Positions 44,764-54,823 of a DNA stretch of 64,000 nucleotides are shown here, one piece after another. A program made the position numbers and the translations under genes. Origin of the DNA: JACVRM01 sp963809765 (GTDB taxonomy: Bacteria > Actinomycetota > Thermoleophilia > Gaiellales > Gaiellaceae); assembly GCA_963809765.1 (NCBI GenBank), contig CAWEKT010000003.1, positions 930,001 to 994,000 of the forward strand, given 5' to 3'. The notes beneath the pieces were generated by a model, which saw only the letters and a list, made by a program, of their open reading frames with translations, was not told the DNA's origin and did not search any database. Position 1 is the first letter of the stretch. Each line of letters begins with the position of its first letter.

Positions 44764-45438
44764 GTGCCCGCCGGCGACCTCGAGCTCCGCGTTCTCGACG
44801 ACCCGGCGCACGCTGCGGGTGAGCTGCTCGCCGAGAGCGCGCGGCGCGGGGGCCACATTGCGCTCTCGGGAGGCGGGACGGCCGGACGAGCCCACGAGCT
44901 GGCGGCCAGGCTGGAGCCGGACTGGAGCGCCGTCGAGGTCTGGTGGGGCGACGACCGGGCCGTGGCGCCGGCCGACGAGCACTCGAACTACCGCCTGGCC
45001 CGGGAGACGCTGCTCGACCGGCTCTCGGGCCCGCCCGCAGCAGTCCATCGCGTGGAAGGAGAGCTCGGGGCAGAGGAAGCCGCGCGACGCTACGACCGCG
45101 AGCTCGCCGGGGTGACGCTGGCGCTGGCGCTGAACGGCATTGGCCCCGACGCGCACACGGCATCGCTCTTCCCGAACGCCCCCGCACTCACGGAGCGGAG
45201 CCGGCGAGCCGTCGCCGCCCCTTCGCAGCTGGAGCCCTTCGTCGACCGCGTCACCATGACCCCGCCGGTCTTCGCGGCGGCGGAGCTCCTCATCTACCTG
45301 GTCACGGGCGAGGCGAAGGCGGACGCCGTCCGCCGCGCGTTCGCGGAGCCGCCCGACCCGGCCGTTCCGGCGAGCCTCGTCCGCGGCGTGCAAACCGTGG
45401 CTCTTCTCGACGCTGCCGCCGCCTCGCTCCTGTCCTAA
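44764..45438 (+). CDS. pgl: 6-phosphogluconolactonase (DevB-type)
   Basis: 224 aa, GTG start. SugarP_isomerase fold: HIALSGGGTAGRAHELAARL near residue 31, EVWWGDDRAVAPADEHSNYRLARETLL near 58, and the family motif ALNGIGPDAHTASLFP near 125, followed by RVTMTPPVFAAAELLIYLVTGEAKADAV. It hydrolyses 6-phosphogluconolactone in the oxidative pentose phosphate pathway. G6PD and gnd are not adjacent. In tandem with proC (6-bp gap), probably by chance of a shared transcript. No frame break. Confidence 0.92.
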   Translation: MPAGDLELRVLDDPAHAAGELLAESARRGGHIALSGGGTAGRAHELAARLEPDWSAVEVWWGDDRAVAPADEHSNYRLARETLLDRLSGPPAAVHRVEGELGAEEAARRYDRELAGVTLALALNGIGPDAHTASLFPNAPALTERSRRAVAAPSQLEPFVDRVTMTPPVFAAAELLIYLVTGEAKADAVRRAFAEPPDPAVPASLVRGVQTVALLDAAAASLLS

Positions 45439-45490
45439 GAGGACCTGTCCCGAACTGACGCGCCGCCGGGGCCGGCCGCGGTCCTCCCTC

Positions 45491-45538
45491 CGGTCTCGAG
45501 GCTACGAACGAACACAGCGCCGGTGGGTGTCGAGACCG
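45491..45538. terminator. Inverted repeat between convergent pgl and HIT genes
   Basis: CGGTCTCGA (45491-45499) and TCGAGACCG (45530-45538) are perfect complements across a 30-nt loop in the 120-bp gap between convergent genes. No T-tract; a weak bidirectional terminator call. Confidence 0.35.
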
Positions 45539-45558
45539 TGCCGAAACCGTTGCGGCGA

Positions 45559-45981
45559 TCAGCGCCAGCCGCGCCGGACCGCCTGGGCAGCCGCCTCGAG
45601 CTCGGGCCGCGGGCGAACCGAGTAGTCGGCCGGGAGCACCAGGCCGAAGCCGTCGCCCGCGTAGCGCGGTAGCACGTGCAGGTGCACGTGGAAGACGTCC
45701 TGGCCGGCCGCCTCGCCGTCGGCGAGGAAGAGGTTGACGCCCTCGCAGCGCAGGTCGGATGCCCGCAGCGCAGCCGCCGCCCGCTGAGCGAGCACGAAGA
45801 GGTGGGCGCCGTCCTCCGGGTCGAGCTCGGCAAGGGAAACCGCGTGCGCGCGTGGCACGACCAGCAGGTGGCCGCGCACGACGGGCTGGATGTCCATGAA
45901 TGCCAGCGCCCGCTCGTCCTCGTACACGAGGCTGACCTCGCCCCGGCCGGCGGCGAGCTCGCAGAAGATGCAGGCGCTCAC
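45559..45981 (-). CDS. HIT family nucleotide-binding protein
   Basis: 140 aa. Histidine-triad protein: CIFCELAAGRGEVSLVYEDERALAFMDIQPVVRGHLLVVPRAH, and the triad HVHLHVLPR near residue 98, followed by GDGFGLVLPADYSV. CxxC-like cysteines at the N-terminus (C-I-F-C) may bind zinc as in HinT relatives. HIT proteins hydrolyse AMP conjugates such as adenosine phosphoramidates or Ap4A. Start GTG 45981 overlaps the stop of the upstream gene (GTGA), so translation is coupled. Confidence 0.92.
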   Translation of the reverse strand: MSACIFCELAAGRGEVSLVYEDERALAFMDIQPVVRGHLLVVPRAHAVSLAELDPEDGAHLFVLAQRAAAALRASDLRCEGVNLFLADGEAAGQDVFHVHLHVLPRYAGDGFGLVLPADYSVRPRPELEAAAQAVRRGWR

Positions 45982-46655
45982 CGACGGCCCCGCGCGCCCG
46001 CCGGCAGCAGCGGCGACTCCAGCTCGGCCTCGAGCCCGCGGTGCGCCGCCAGCGCCTGGAGGACGATCACCGTGTCGGCCACGGGCACGTCCTCGAGGTA
46101 CTCGGAGCGCCGCTCGAACGACTCGAGCACATGCTCGACCGCGTCGACGTAGCCGATGCGGTCGCTCCGCGCGCCGAGCATCGCGAGCGCGTCGCCGACG
46201 TCCGCCGGGAAGTCGTCGCGCACACGGATCGCGTCGGCGTGGACGCGGGCCTCGGCGTCGCGGCCGAGCGCGAGCAGAGCGAGGCAGGCCGCGTAGCGGC
46301 CGATCGGCGACTCGGCGTCGGCCGCACCCGCGTCGAGCGCCCAGCGCGCCTCATCGGCCGCCCCCTCCCAGTCCCCGGCCAGGATCCGCGCCTTGAGCGC
46401 GCCGATCGGCCGGCCCCAGCTCCCGGGCGGCGCGGCGGCGAACGACTCCCGGTAGCGCTCGGCGGCGCGTGCGAACCACGCGCCGGCCGCGTCGCTGCCC
46501 GCCATCAGGCACGCGAGCCCGGCCGCGTACGCGGTGTTGCCGAGGCGCGTCAGCTGGCGCTGCCGCGCGTCAGGGTCGGCGATGTCGGGCAGCCGGCGCT
46601 CGCCGTCGCGGTGACGGGCCTCGGCCTGCTCCGCCAGCGCGGTCCAGTCCGGCAC
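45978..46655 (-). CDS. Helical protein of unknown function
   Basis: 225 aa from GTG 46655 (VPDWTALAEQAEARHRDGER). I do not recognise the family. It is all-helical with TPR-like alternation (LTRLGNTAYAAGLACLMAGSDAAGAWFARAAERYRESFA; GRYAACLALLALGRDAEARVHADAIR). No signal peptide. A longer reading frame to 46886 exists but overlaps the divergent thiolase gene and has Arg/Ser-rich shadow composition, so the GTG in front of PDWTAL is preferred. Overlaps the HIT gene by the GTGA junction, suggesting a shared operon. Confidence 0.7.
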   Translation of the reverse strand: MPDWTALAEQAEARHRDGERRLPDIADPDARQRQLTRLGNTAYAAGLACLMAGSDAAGAWFARAAERYRESFAAAPPGSWGRPIGALKARILAGDWEGAADEARWALDAGAADAESPIGRYAACLALLALGRDAEARVHADAIRVRDDFPADVGDALAMLGARSDRIGYVDAVEHVLESFERRSEYLEDVPVADTVIVLQALAAHRGLEAELESPLLPAGARGRR

Positions 46656-46722
46656 GGCGCGAGCGTACGCGGCCGCCCGCTTGGGCTGCGGCAGACCGCG
46701 ATCACCGGGATAGAGTCGCCGC

Positions 46723-47910
46723 GTGGGGCGAGAGCGGCGCGAGGTGTACTTCGTCGACGGCGTGCGCACGGCGTTCGGCCGGGCCGGGCCGCGCGGTGCC
46801 TTCTGGCGGACCCGCGCCGACGACATGGCGGCGAAGGTGACCCGGGAACTGCTCCGGCGGAATCCGCAGGTGCCCGTGGAGCGCATCGGCGACGTGATCT
46901 ACGCGGCGACTGCCCAGGTGGGCGACCAGGGGCTGACGCTCGGGCGCGACGTCGCGCTGCTGGCGGGGCTGCCGCAGTCGGTGCCCGGCTTCGCCCTCGA
47001 CCGCATGTGCGCAGGCGCCCTGACCGCCGTGACCGCGGGCTCGGGCGAGCTCGCGCTCGGCGCGGCCGACGTCGTCGTGGCCGGAGGGGTCGAGCACATG
47101 GGGCACCACCCCATGGGCGATGAGGTCGACTTCAACCCGCGTTTCGTCGCCGAGCGCCTCGTCGACCCGTCAGCGGTGTCGATGGGGTCGACCGCCGAGA
47201 ACCTGCACGACCGACTGCCGCAGCTCACGAAGGAGGAAGCCGACCGCTTCGCCGCCCGTTCGCACCAGCGCCTGGGCGCGGCGTGGCAGAACGGCGTCAT
47301 GGCCGACACGGTCGTGCCGATGGCGGTGTTCACCGACGAGGGCTGGTCGGTTGCCGACCGGGACGAGTTCCTCCGCCCCGAGACGACGACGGAGACGATC
47401 GCCGACCTTCCCACCCCGTTCCGCGCGGGCGGGCGCGTCACAGCCGGCAACTCGGCCGGACTGACCGACGGTGCGACGGCGGCGCTACTCGCCTCCGACG
47501 TGGCCGTCGAGGAGTTCGGACTCCAGCCGCGCCTCCGCCTCGTCGACTACGCGTTCGCCGGCGTCGAGCCGGAGCTGATGGGTCTCGGCCCGGTGCCGGC
47601 CACGCGGCGAGTGCTCGAGCGCGCGGGCCTGACCATCGACGACATCGACCTCTTCGAGCTCAACGAGCCGTTCGCCGTGCAGGTCCTGAGCTGGTGCGAC
47701 GGACTGGGCGTCGATCCCGACGACGACAGGCTCAATCCCTACGGCGGCGCCATCGCCTGCGGACATCCGCTCGCCGCGACCGGCGTGCGGCTGATCGCAC
47801 AGCTCGCCCACGGGCTGCAGGAGCGGGGCGGCCGCTACGGCCTGACGGCGCTCTGCGTCGGCCTCGGGATGGGCGCGGCGGTCCTCTGGGAGAACCCGGC
47901 AGCGTCCTGA
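46723..47910 (+). CDS. Acetyl-CoA acyltransferase (thiolase)
   Basis: 395 aa. Thiolase with all catalytic elements: nucleophile Cys in ALDRMCAGALTAV (about residue 92), VVVAGGVEHMGHHPMGDEVDFNP, the NEPFAVQVLSWCDGLG strand (NEAFA equivalent), His in NPYGGAIACGHPLAATGVRL (about 352), and the second Cys in TALCVGLGMGAAVLWE (about 381). The gene pair with 47926 resembles fadA-fadB organisation for fatty-acid beta-oxidation: thiolysis of 3-ketoacyl-CoA. 15 bp separate the two genes. No frame break. Confidence 0.93.
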   Translation: MGRERREVYFVDGVRTAFGRAGPRGAFWRTRADDMAAKVTRELLRRNPQVPVERIGDVIYAATAQVGDQGLTLGRDVALLAGLPQSVPGFALDRMCAGALTAVTAGSGELALGAADVVVAGGVEHMGHHPMGDEVDFNPRFVAERLVDPSAVSMGSTAENLHDRLPQLTKEEADRFAARSHQRLGAAWQNGVMADTVVPMAVFTDEGWSVADRDEFLRPETTTETIADLPTPFRAGGRVTAGNSAGLTDGATAALLASDVAVEEFGLQPRLRLVDYAFAGVEPELMGLGPVPATRRVLERAGLTIDDIDLFELNEPFAVQVLSWCDGLGVDPDDDRLNPYGGAIACGHPLAATGVRLIAQLAHGLQERGGRYGLTALCVGLGMGAAVLWENPAAS

Positions 47911-47925
47911 CGCAGCCGGACACGC

Positions 47926-49917
47926 ATGGCGGACACCGAGCTCAAGCTGCAGCGCATCGAAACCGCGGCCGGTCCCCTGGCCCTGGTCACGATCGACAAC
48001 GGCGAGGACCACACGAAGCCGAGCACCTTCGGCGCCTCCGCCTTCGCCTCGGGCACACGCGTCCTGGACGAGCTGGAGGCCGCCGACTGGTGCGCGCTCG
48101 TCCTGACGGGCAAGCCGTTCGTCTTCGCGGTCGGCGCCGACCTCGACGCCTTCCCCCAGGTGGCGAGCCGCGAGCAGGCACTCGCGGGCAGCCGCGCGGG
48201 CCACGAGCTCTTCGCCCGCATCGCGGCGCTGCCGTTCCCGACCGTGGCCGCAATCAACGGCGCCTGCCTCGGCGGCGGCCTCGAGATCGCCCTCCACTGC
48301 GACGCTCGGACGATCGCAAGCTCCGTGCGGCACTTCGGGCTGCCCGAGTGCGCGCTCGGCCTCGTCCCAGGCTGGGGCGGCACCCAGCTCGTGCCCCGCC
48401 TCGTCGGCGCCGAGCGGGCGGTCCGCCTGCTGGTGCAGAACCCGCTGCGCCAGAACCGCATGCTGCAGGCGGCCGAAGCGCTCGAGTTCGGCCTCGTCGA
48501 CCGGCTACTGGAGCCCGCGGAGTTCCTGGACCAGTCGATCGCGTTCGCTGCCGAGCTCACCGAGCACGGCCTCCCCGAGCGGGAGCCGCCCGACCTCTCC
48601 GACGCCGCCCAGGTGGTCGCCCGCGCACGCTCCCAGCTCGACGGCGAGGTGCACGGGGCGGCACCGGCGCCCTACCGCGCGCTCGAGCTGATCGAGGGCG
48701 CTGCGACCTGGACGATCGAGGAGGGCTACCGCGCCGAGGAGGAGGCGTGCGCGGACCTGATCCTCTCGCCGCAGTGCCGTGCGTCGCTGTACGCCTTCGG
48801 GCTCGTCGAGCGCGGCGGCAAGCGTCCGCGCGGCGTTCCGCAGGTCGAGCCGCGCCGCGTGCGCAAGGTCGGCATCGTCGGCGCGGGGCTGATGGCCACC
48901 CAGCTGGCGACGCTCTTCCTGCGGCGCCTGGAGGTCCCGGTCGTCCTGCGCGACGTGCGGCCCGAGGCGATCGAGTCCGCGCGCGCGTCGATCCGCGACG
49001 ACCTCGCCGGCCAGGTTGCGAAGGGACGCTATGACGAGGGCAAGGCGGCGTTCCTCGGCGAGCTCGTCACCGGCTCCGACACCTATGAGGGCTTCGACGA
49101 CTGCGACCTCGTCCTCGAGGCGGTCTTCGAAGAGCCGGCGCTCAAGCAGGAGGTCTTCGCAGAGGTCGAGCGCGTCGTCAGGCCGGACTGCATCCTCGCC
49201 ACCAACACCTCGGCGCTGTCCGTGACCGACATGGGCGCCGAGCTCGACCATCCCGAACGACTCGTCGGCATGCACTTCTTCAACCCGGTGGCGGTCATGC
49301 CGCTCGTGGAGCTGGTGCGCACGCCGGCGACCGACGACGTCACGCTCGCCACCGCGGCGGCGGTGTGCGCCGAGCTGCGCAAGCGGCCGGTGCTCGTGGC
49401 CGACGCTCCGGGCTTCGTCGTCAACCGGCTGCTCGCGCGCATGACCTCCACGCTCATGGACGCGCTCGAGCAGGGCAACTCGGTCGAGGAGACGGACGAG
49501 GCGGTGTTGCGGCTCGGCCTGCCGATGGCCCCATCGGTGCTGCTCCAGCTCGTCGGGCCGCGCGTTGCGCTGCATGTGCAGGAGACGCTGCACGCCGCCT
49601 TCCCCGACCGGTTCGCGCTCTCCCCGACGCTCCAGGGCTTTGCCGAGGGGCGCGACGAGGTCGTCGTCCGCGAGCAGGCGCCGGCCACCGTGGAGGAGCT
49701 GACCGAGCGGGTGCTGGAGGCGCTCGCCGACGAGTGCCGCCACCTGCTCGAGGACGGGGTCGTGCCGGCGGCCGCGGACATCGACACCTGTCTGCTGCTC
49801 GGCGCCGGCTTTCCCTTCTTCCTCGGCGGCATCACGCCGCACCTGGACGAGCTCGGCATCTCGCAGCGCGTTGCCGGGCGACCGCTCGCCGAAATCGGGG
49901 CAGCCGCGCGCGTCTGA
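47926..49917 (+). CDS. Fused enoyl-CoA hydratase/3-hydroxyacyl-CoA dehydrogenase (FadJ/FadB-like)
   Basis: 663 aa. N-terminal crotonase domain (1-~230): oxyanion AVGADLDAF, catalytic Glu region AAINGACLGGGLEIALHCD and FGLPECALGLVPGWGGTQLVPRL. After a linker, NAD-binding VRKVGIVGAGLMATQLATLFLRR (about 308), then LATNTSALSVTDMGAEL and the catalytic His/Glu segment PERLVGMHFFNPVAVMPLVELV (about 445). Two C-terminal HCDH domains follow (KRPVLVADAPGFVVNRLLARM; FPFFLGGITPHLDELG). It carries out hydration and NAD-dependent oxidation in beta-oxidation and pairs with the thiolase just upstream. Slightly shorter than the ~715-aa relatives. Confidence 0.92.
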   Translation: MADTELKLQRIETAAGPLALVTIDNGEDHTKPSTFGASAFASGTRVLDELEAADWCALVLTGKPFVFAVGADLDAFPQVASREQALAGSRAGHELFARIAALPFPTVAAINGACLGGGLEIALHCDARTIASSVRHFGLPECALGLVPGWGGTQLVPRLVGAERAVRLLVQNPLRQNRMLQAAEALEFGLVDRLLEPAEFLDQSIAFAAELTEHGLPEREPPDLSDAAQVVARARSQLDGEVHGAAPAPYRALELIEGAATWTIEEGYRAEEEACADLILSPQCRASLYAFGLVERGGKRPRGVPQVEPRRVRKVGIVGAGLMATQLATLFLRRLEVPVVLRDVRPEAIESARASIRDDLAGQVAKGRYDEGKAAFLGELVTGSDTYEGFDDCDLVLEAVFEEPALKQEVFAEVERVVRPDCILATNTSALSVTDMGAELDHPERLVGMHFFNPVAVMPLVELVRTPATDDVTLATAAAVCAELRKRPVLVADAPGFVVNRLLARMTSTLMDALEQGNSVEETDEAVLRLGLPMAPSVLLQLVGPRVALHVQETLHAAFPDRFALSPTLQGFAEGRDEVVVREQAPATVEELTERVLEALADECRHLLEDGVVPAAADIDTCLLLGAGFPFFLGGITPHLDELGISQRVAGRPLAEIGAAARV

Positions 49918-50050
49918 TCGCTGACGAATTCGGCACGCTCGCGGGACGTCACCTCCGGTTGCATCGGCTATGCTGCCTGCGAGCGCTCGCCGCGAGAGGA
50001 CCACGCGAGCGACATCTCACAGGAGGCGGCACGTCACCCGTGTCGCACGC

Positions 50051-52592
50051 ATGCAAGACATCGCAGAGCCATCGACCATGACGTCGGGCGCTGCCGACCT
50101 GACTGAGGCGGCGACCCGCGCAACGACCTGGGCCGGCGAGCCCTTCCTGCATCCGGACGAGGATCCGGTCGTCGTGCTCGCGCCCGACACCGCGCGCCGC
50201 CTGGCGCTCGACGACGCCCTGGCCGAGATGGCCGCCGGCGCCGAGTCGCCGTCCTACGGCTGGCGCGTCCGCTACGGGCTCATGCTCGGCCTCGAGCGTG
50301 TGCTCAGCGAGCGGCCGCCGCACCTGCAGTCGGGCACCGAGCTGCGCCGCCACCAGGTGGACGCGCTCGCGGGGATGCTGACCGAGCTGATCGCCGCCAA
50401 CCAGGCCGCCGGCAACGGGAACGGCAACGGCCACGGGGCGAACGGCGCGCTCGCCGCCGAGGAGCTCGACGACGATGACGACGAGCAGGAGCTGGACGCG
50501 GGCGTCGCCGAGGACGAGGAGCCGGAGGCGGCACTCGAGCACGACCCCGGGGCGTCACGCCGTTTCCGCTTCCGCCACCCGACCGCGTCCGGCAAGACGA
50601 TCGCCGCAGCCGGATTCGTGGAGGCGGCCCGCACGCTCGGCGTCCTGATCCTCACGCACCGCCGCCTGCTCGTCTCGCAGTTCACGAACGACCTTACGAG
50701 CGAGGGCTACGGCAGCCGCTTGACCGAAGTGGTCACGAGCGGACGCCGCCTGCCGCGGCCGGATCCGATCACGATCCAGACCTACGCCTGGTTCGCGCGC
50801 CACGTCGGCGAGCTCGACCCGGAGGCGTACCAGCTGGTGATCTGCGACGAGGCCCACACGGCGCTCGGCGAGAAGACCTCGGCCGCGATCCGCAGCTTCC
50901 CGGCGCCCGTCTACATCGGCATGACGGCGACGGAGCAGCTGATCGCCAAGCAGGTCGCGGACGTCTTCCCGGCCTCGGTCGACGACCTGCCGCTCGCGGA
51001 CGCCGCGCGGCGCGGCCTGGTCGCGCCGCTCCGTTGCCTGCGCGTGCCGCCGGTGGCCGCGATCCACTCCGTGCCCATCGTCGGCGGAGACTTCGAGGAG
51101 CGCGCCCTGGCCGCCGTGCTCGACCACACGGCCCTCAACCAGGCCGCCGCCAGCCTCTACCGCGACCGCTTCGACTCGACGCCTGGCGTGGTCTACGCCG
51201 CCGGAGTCGACCACGCGTACAACCTCGCCAAAGAGTTCCGGGCGGCCGGACTGAAGGCGGAGGCCGTCAGCGGGAGGACGCCGCCCGTGCGGCTCGCCGA
51301 GATCCTGGCCGCGTACGAGCGCGGCGAGATCGACGTGCTCATCAACGCGATGCTGCTCGCCGAGGGCTGGAACTCGCCCCGCGCGACGGTGGTCATGCAC
51401 CTCGCGCCGACGGCGAGCCGCCGTGTCTACCAGCAGCGCATCGGCCGGATCATGCGGACCCACGCGCGCAAGGAGGCCGGCATCGTCGTCGACTTCGTCC
51501 CCAAGAGCGCGACGCACAACGAGCGGGTGACGACGCTCCACGCGCTGCTCGACGCGGACTTCTACCGCGAGGGCGCACGGGTCACGCCGGCGCCCCGGCG
51601 GCGCCCACAGCGGCGCGCTCGCCGGCGCCTGTCGCCCGCGTCGTGGCTGGTGCCCGTCACGCCGGACGTCGGACGGCGCCTCAACGTGATCTCGCGCGAG
51701 TGGCAGCGGATCAACCCGGGCTACCTCGACGAGGACGAGCAGCGCTACTGGGCCACCATCGCCGGCCGCCAGGTCCGCTACGAGGACCGCACCGAGCTCG
51801 TCAAGAAGCTGACCGAGGGCCGCGCCGCCCGCGCCTGCCTGGAGCAGTTCCTCTTCACCTGCGCGGCGGAGAACCCGAACCGCCGCCTGCGCATGACGGC
51901 GCTGGCCGACCGCGTCTCGATGGGCATCGACCGCGAGGCCTTCGACGACCTGGTCACGATCGTGACCCAGGCGCCGCCCTGGGAGAAGGATCGGCTACCC
52001 GGCATCCGCACGCTGCTGCGAGCGCTCGGCGAGGACAAGGTGGACGCGCCCGAGCAGATCCAGGCGCGCTGGACGTGGAAGCTCGCGCGCGCGACGCGCA
52101 AGGCGCAGGACCGCCGCGCCAGCGCCGAGTTCCCCGAGGCGAAGCGGCTGCTCGGCGCGCTCGCCAACTCGCGCGGCCACCGGCACGAGGAGAACGCCGC
52201 GAAGCTCGTCAACGCGGCGATGGACCTGCCGCTCAACGTCGGCGCGGCGCTGCTCGCCTCGGCCGAGGGCTACACGCCGCGAGCCACGAAGCTGATCGAT
52301 GCGGCGCGGGAGCGTCTCGCCGTCGCTGAGCGAGGTCGCCATGGCGCTGGCCGAGAACCTGCCCCCGCCGAAGGCGCGCCCGACCCGGTCACGCCGGCGG
52401 CGGCGGCGCAAGCGCGGCGGCTCGGCGCAGGCCCAGACGTCCGCGCAGGCCGGCTCCGAGAACGGCAGCGAGCCCAAAGCCGAGGGCGAGCCGGCGGCTG
52501 CGAGCGACGAAAGCTCGGGTCAGTCCCCTGCGGGGACAGACCCCTCAGTGACGACGAGCGTCACTGACGCCGGCGAAGCCGAAGCCGCGTAG
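50051..52592 (+). CDS. SF2 DEAD/DEAH-type helicase with acidic insertion
   Basis: About 845 aa from ATG 50051. An ELRRHQVDALAGMLTEL segment at about 100 is normally next to the Walker A; here a linker of about 60 aa with Asn/Gly repeats and an Asp/Glu run separates it from HPTASGKTIAAAGFVEAA (Walker A). Motif II is VICDEAHTAL, motif III GMTAT, and motif VI YQQRIGRIMRTH. The C-terminal ~300 aa are helical. A break near 52325 (one base) restores the basic tail RPTRSRRRRRRKRGGS and its stop at 52590. The tail also encodes a GGGTC palindrome (52517). DNA or RNA substrate unknown; the start could be ATG 50079. Confidence 0.82.
52517..52543. repeat. GGGTC palindrome inside the helicase coding region
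   Basis: GGGTCAGTCCCC-TGC-GGGGACAGACCC within the C-terminal tail of the helicase gene, read as SGQSPAGTDPS. It matches the REP-like family ends and is one of few copies inside a gene. Confidence 0.8.
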
Positions 52593-52646
52593 CAACCTCC
52601 GCCCGCTGCGGTCTCGTCTCAAGCGCTCGCGAACCCACGAGCTGAC

Positions 52647-52667
52647 GGGTCAGTCTGGGGCAGACCC
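52647..52667. repeat. Short GGGTC palindrome downstream of the helicase
   Basis: GGGTCAGTCT-GGGGCAGACCC, an imperfect member of the same family, between the convergent helicase and PAC2 genes. It could serve as part of a bidirectional terminator. Confidence 0.55.
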
Positions 52668-52703
52668 ACCGCAACCAGGCGCCATCGAGACGGCTGGCAG
52701 CGG

Positions 52704-53582
52704 CTACTGGTCGGTGGCCGCGGGCGGGTCTTCCTCACGCTCGCGGAGAAACCGGGTCAGCTCGGCCGCGAGGGCGTCGCCGGAGGGCAGGTCGGCCGGA
52801 TCGATCGAGTCGGCCCGCTGCTCGAGCTCCTCCACGTACGCGGCCGTCTCCGCGTCGGCGGAGACCGCCTCGCTCACCTGCTCGACGTAGCCGCGGCCCG
52901 CCCGGCGCAGCTCGGCGACGTCGATCTGGCCTCCGAGCAAGGTCGCCAGGCGCTCGCAGAGCGCCTGCGCCGCCCGCGGGCTCGGCGTCAGCTGGACGTA
53001 GTGCGGAACGGCAGCCCAGAGGCTCACGGACGGCACTCCCGCCGCCCGGCAGGCGTCGTGGAGCACCCCCACGATCCCCGTCGGGCCCTCGTAGCGCGAG
53101 GCGGAGAGGCTCATGCGCTTGGCGAGCTCCTCGTCGGTCGCGCTCCCCGAGACCGGGCTCGGGCGCGTGTGCGGCACGTCGGCGAGCAGCGCGCCGAGCG
53201 TCACCATCAGCTCGACCCCGAGCTCGCGGGCGAAGTCCACCACCAGCGCGCAGAACGTGCGCCAGCGGAGGTTCGGCTCGATGCCGAGGAAGAGGATGAC
53301 GTCGCGGCCGAGCTCGCGCGGGCGCGCGAAGTAGAACGCGTTCTCGGGCCACTCGATCTTGCGCGTCTGGCCCTCTTCGAGCGAGACGAGCGGCCGCGTC
53401 GCCTGGAAGTCGTAGAAGCCCTCCGGGTCGAGGTCGGCGAAGCGCTCGGCCTGCCACTCGCGGGCGAGGAAGCCGCCCGCCAGCGATGCACCCTGGCCGC
53501 CGTCGTTCCAGCCCCGGAAGGCCGCGACCAGGACCGGCCGCTCGAGCCGCGGCCGGTGCACCACGCGAAGCTCGCTCGCCAT
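52704..53582 (-). CDS. PAC2 family protein
   Basis: 292 aa from ATG 53582 (MASELRVVHRPRLERPVLVAAF). PAC2 fold: RGWNDGGQGASLAGGFLAREW, FYDFQATRPLVSLEEGQTRKIEWPENAFYFAR, DVILFLGIEPNLRWRTFCALVVDFARELGVELMVTLGALLADVPHTRPSPVSGSATD, and the GPTGIVGVLHDACRAAGVPSVSLWAAVPHYVQLTPSPRAAQALCERL segment. In archaea and eukaryotes PAC2 proteins chaperone proteasome assembly; in actinobacteria the role is undefined but the family is conserved beside proteasome-bearing species. No proteasome gene is in the window. Cytoplasmic. It lies 44 bp downstream of ctaA. Confidence 0.88.
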   Translation of the reverse strand: MASELRVVHRPRLERPVLVAAFRGWNDGGQGASLAGGFLAREWQAERFADLDPEGFYDFQATRPLVSLEEGQTRKIEWPENAFYFARPRELGRDVILFLGIEPNLRWRTFCALVVDFARELGVELMVTLGALLADVPHTRPSPVSGSATDEELAKRMSLSASRYEGPTGIVGVLHDACRAAGVPSVSLWAAVPHYVQLTPSPRAAQALCERLATLLGGQIDVAELRRAGRGYVEQVSEAVSADAETAAYVEELEQRADSIDPADLPSGDALAAELTRFLREREEDPPAATDQ

Positions 53583-53626
53583 GCCCGCCAGTCTACGTCG
53601 GTGCCTGCGGCCCGCCGCCCGGCCCG

Positions 53627-54545
53627 TCAGACCTGCGGGGCGGCGTCCGGCGGGCGCCAGAGCAGCGTCGCGTAGACGATCGTCGCCGCCCACACGGCGC
53701 CCGCCAGCGCGACGTGGACGAGCACGACGCCCCAGGGCAGCTCCGTGCGGTACTGGATCTCGCCGACGATCATCTGCGCGACCAGGAGCGCCAGGAGTCC
53801 GAGCGACGCGCGGAAGAGGCGCGGGTAGACGTCCCGGCGCGACAGCAGGTAGCCGAAGATGATCAGGAACGCGATGCCGAACACGGCCGTCGCGCGCACG
53901 TGGATCCAGACGGTCGTCTCGAGCGAGCCGAGCCGCCGCACATCCGCGCGAGTCGCCGGGGTGCGGCCCTGCGGCGGTCGCGAACGCCCCGGTGACGATC
54001 AGTGCGGTCCCGGCGGCCACCAGAACGAGGCCGAGCCGGCGAAGGAACGGAGGCGCGTGCGCCGCCGGGCGCGACCACGGCGTCATCGCCAGCACGACCG
54101 CGCCCGCCAGCACGGCAAGCGCGAGCAGGAAGTGCGTCATGACGAGCAGCGGGTGGAGCCCGGACGTGATCGTGACCAGGCCGAGCGGCGCCTGTCCGAA
54201 CGTCCCGAGCGCAACGCCGGCAGCGACCAGACGGGCCCAGCGCGGCACGCCGTCGACCCGGCGGGCGAGCACGGCGGTCGCGAGCGTCAGGCCCAGCGGG
54301 ACGATCGCAACCGCCCGGTTGCCGAACTCGATCGCCCCGTGGACGTCGTTCTCCGGGAAGAAGCTGCCCTGCTCGCAGCCGGGCCAGCTGTCGCAGCCGA
54401 GGCCGGAGGACGTCAGGCGGACGGCCGCGCCCGTCAGCACGATCACGTAGAGCGAAGCCGCAGTCGCGATCGCCAGCTTGCGAAAGCCGGCCTGGGAGAG
54501 CTCCAGGCGGCGCACCCGGCCGAGCCGCTCCGCCCACGCGCTCAC
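53627..54545 (-). CDS. ctaA: Heme A synthase (CtaA/COX15)
   Basis: About 305 aa from GTG 54545. Eight-TM heme A synthase: TAASLYVIVLTGAAVRLTSSGLGCDSWPGC with the CtaA-type cysteine pair near residue 52, heme-ligand His in DVHGAIEFGNR and VMTHFLLALAVLAG in the first half, and after a break at about 53957 WIHVRATAVFG and VVLVHVALAGAVW in the second half. One inserted base between HPGD and ADVRRLGSLE explains the break. The enzyme converts heme O to heme A for aa3 oxidases, so the organism should respire aerobically with heme A. ctaB is not adjacent in the window. Confidence 0.9.
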
Positions 54546-54823
54546 GGCGCGAGTCTAGTTCCGGGCCTGTGCGGTCTTCGGCCCCCTCGCCGACCCGACC
54601 GGCCGCGCGTGCGGCGTCGCGACCCACATCTGGCACAACTTCGGCACTGACACGTGAGTGGTTCGCGGGTACCGTCGAGCCCGGGCGGGAGGTGGAGGCA
54701 GCTCTCCCCTCTGGGAGGGCGGGGCGCGCACGACTCCCTGTTCTGTTGGGACAGGTCCGCGCGGGACAGGTCTGGTCGGGCCCAGGGCGCCGGCTCGTGG
54801 GCGGCAACGGCCGTCGGACCACG

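Noticed and set aside
52517..52543. Rho-independent terminator inside the helicase gene
   Set aside because: The hairpin lies before the repaired stop codon, has no T-tract, and belongs to the GGGTC repeat family.
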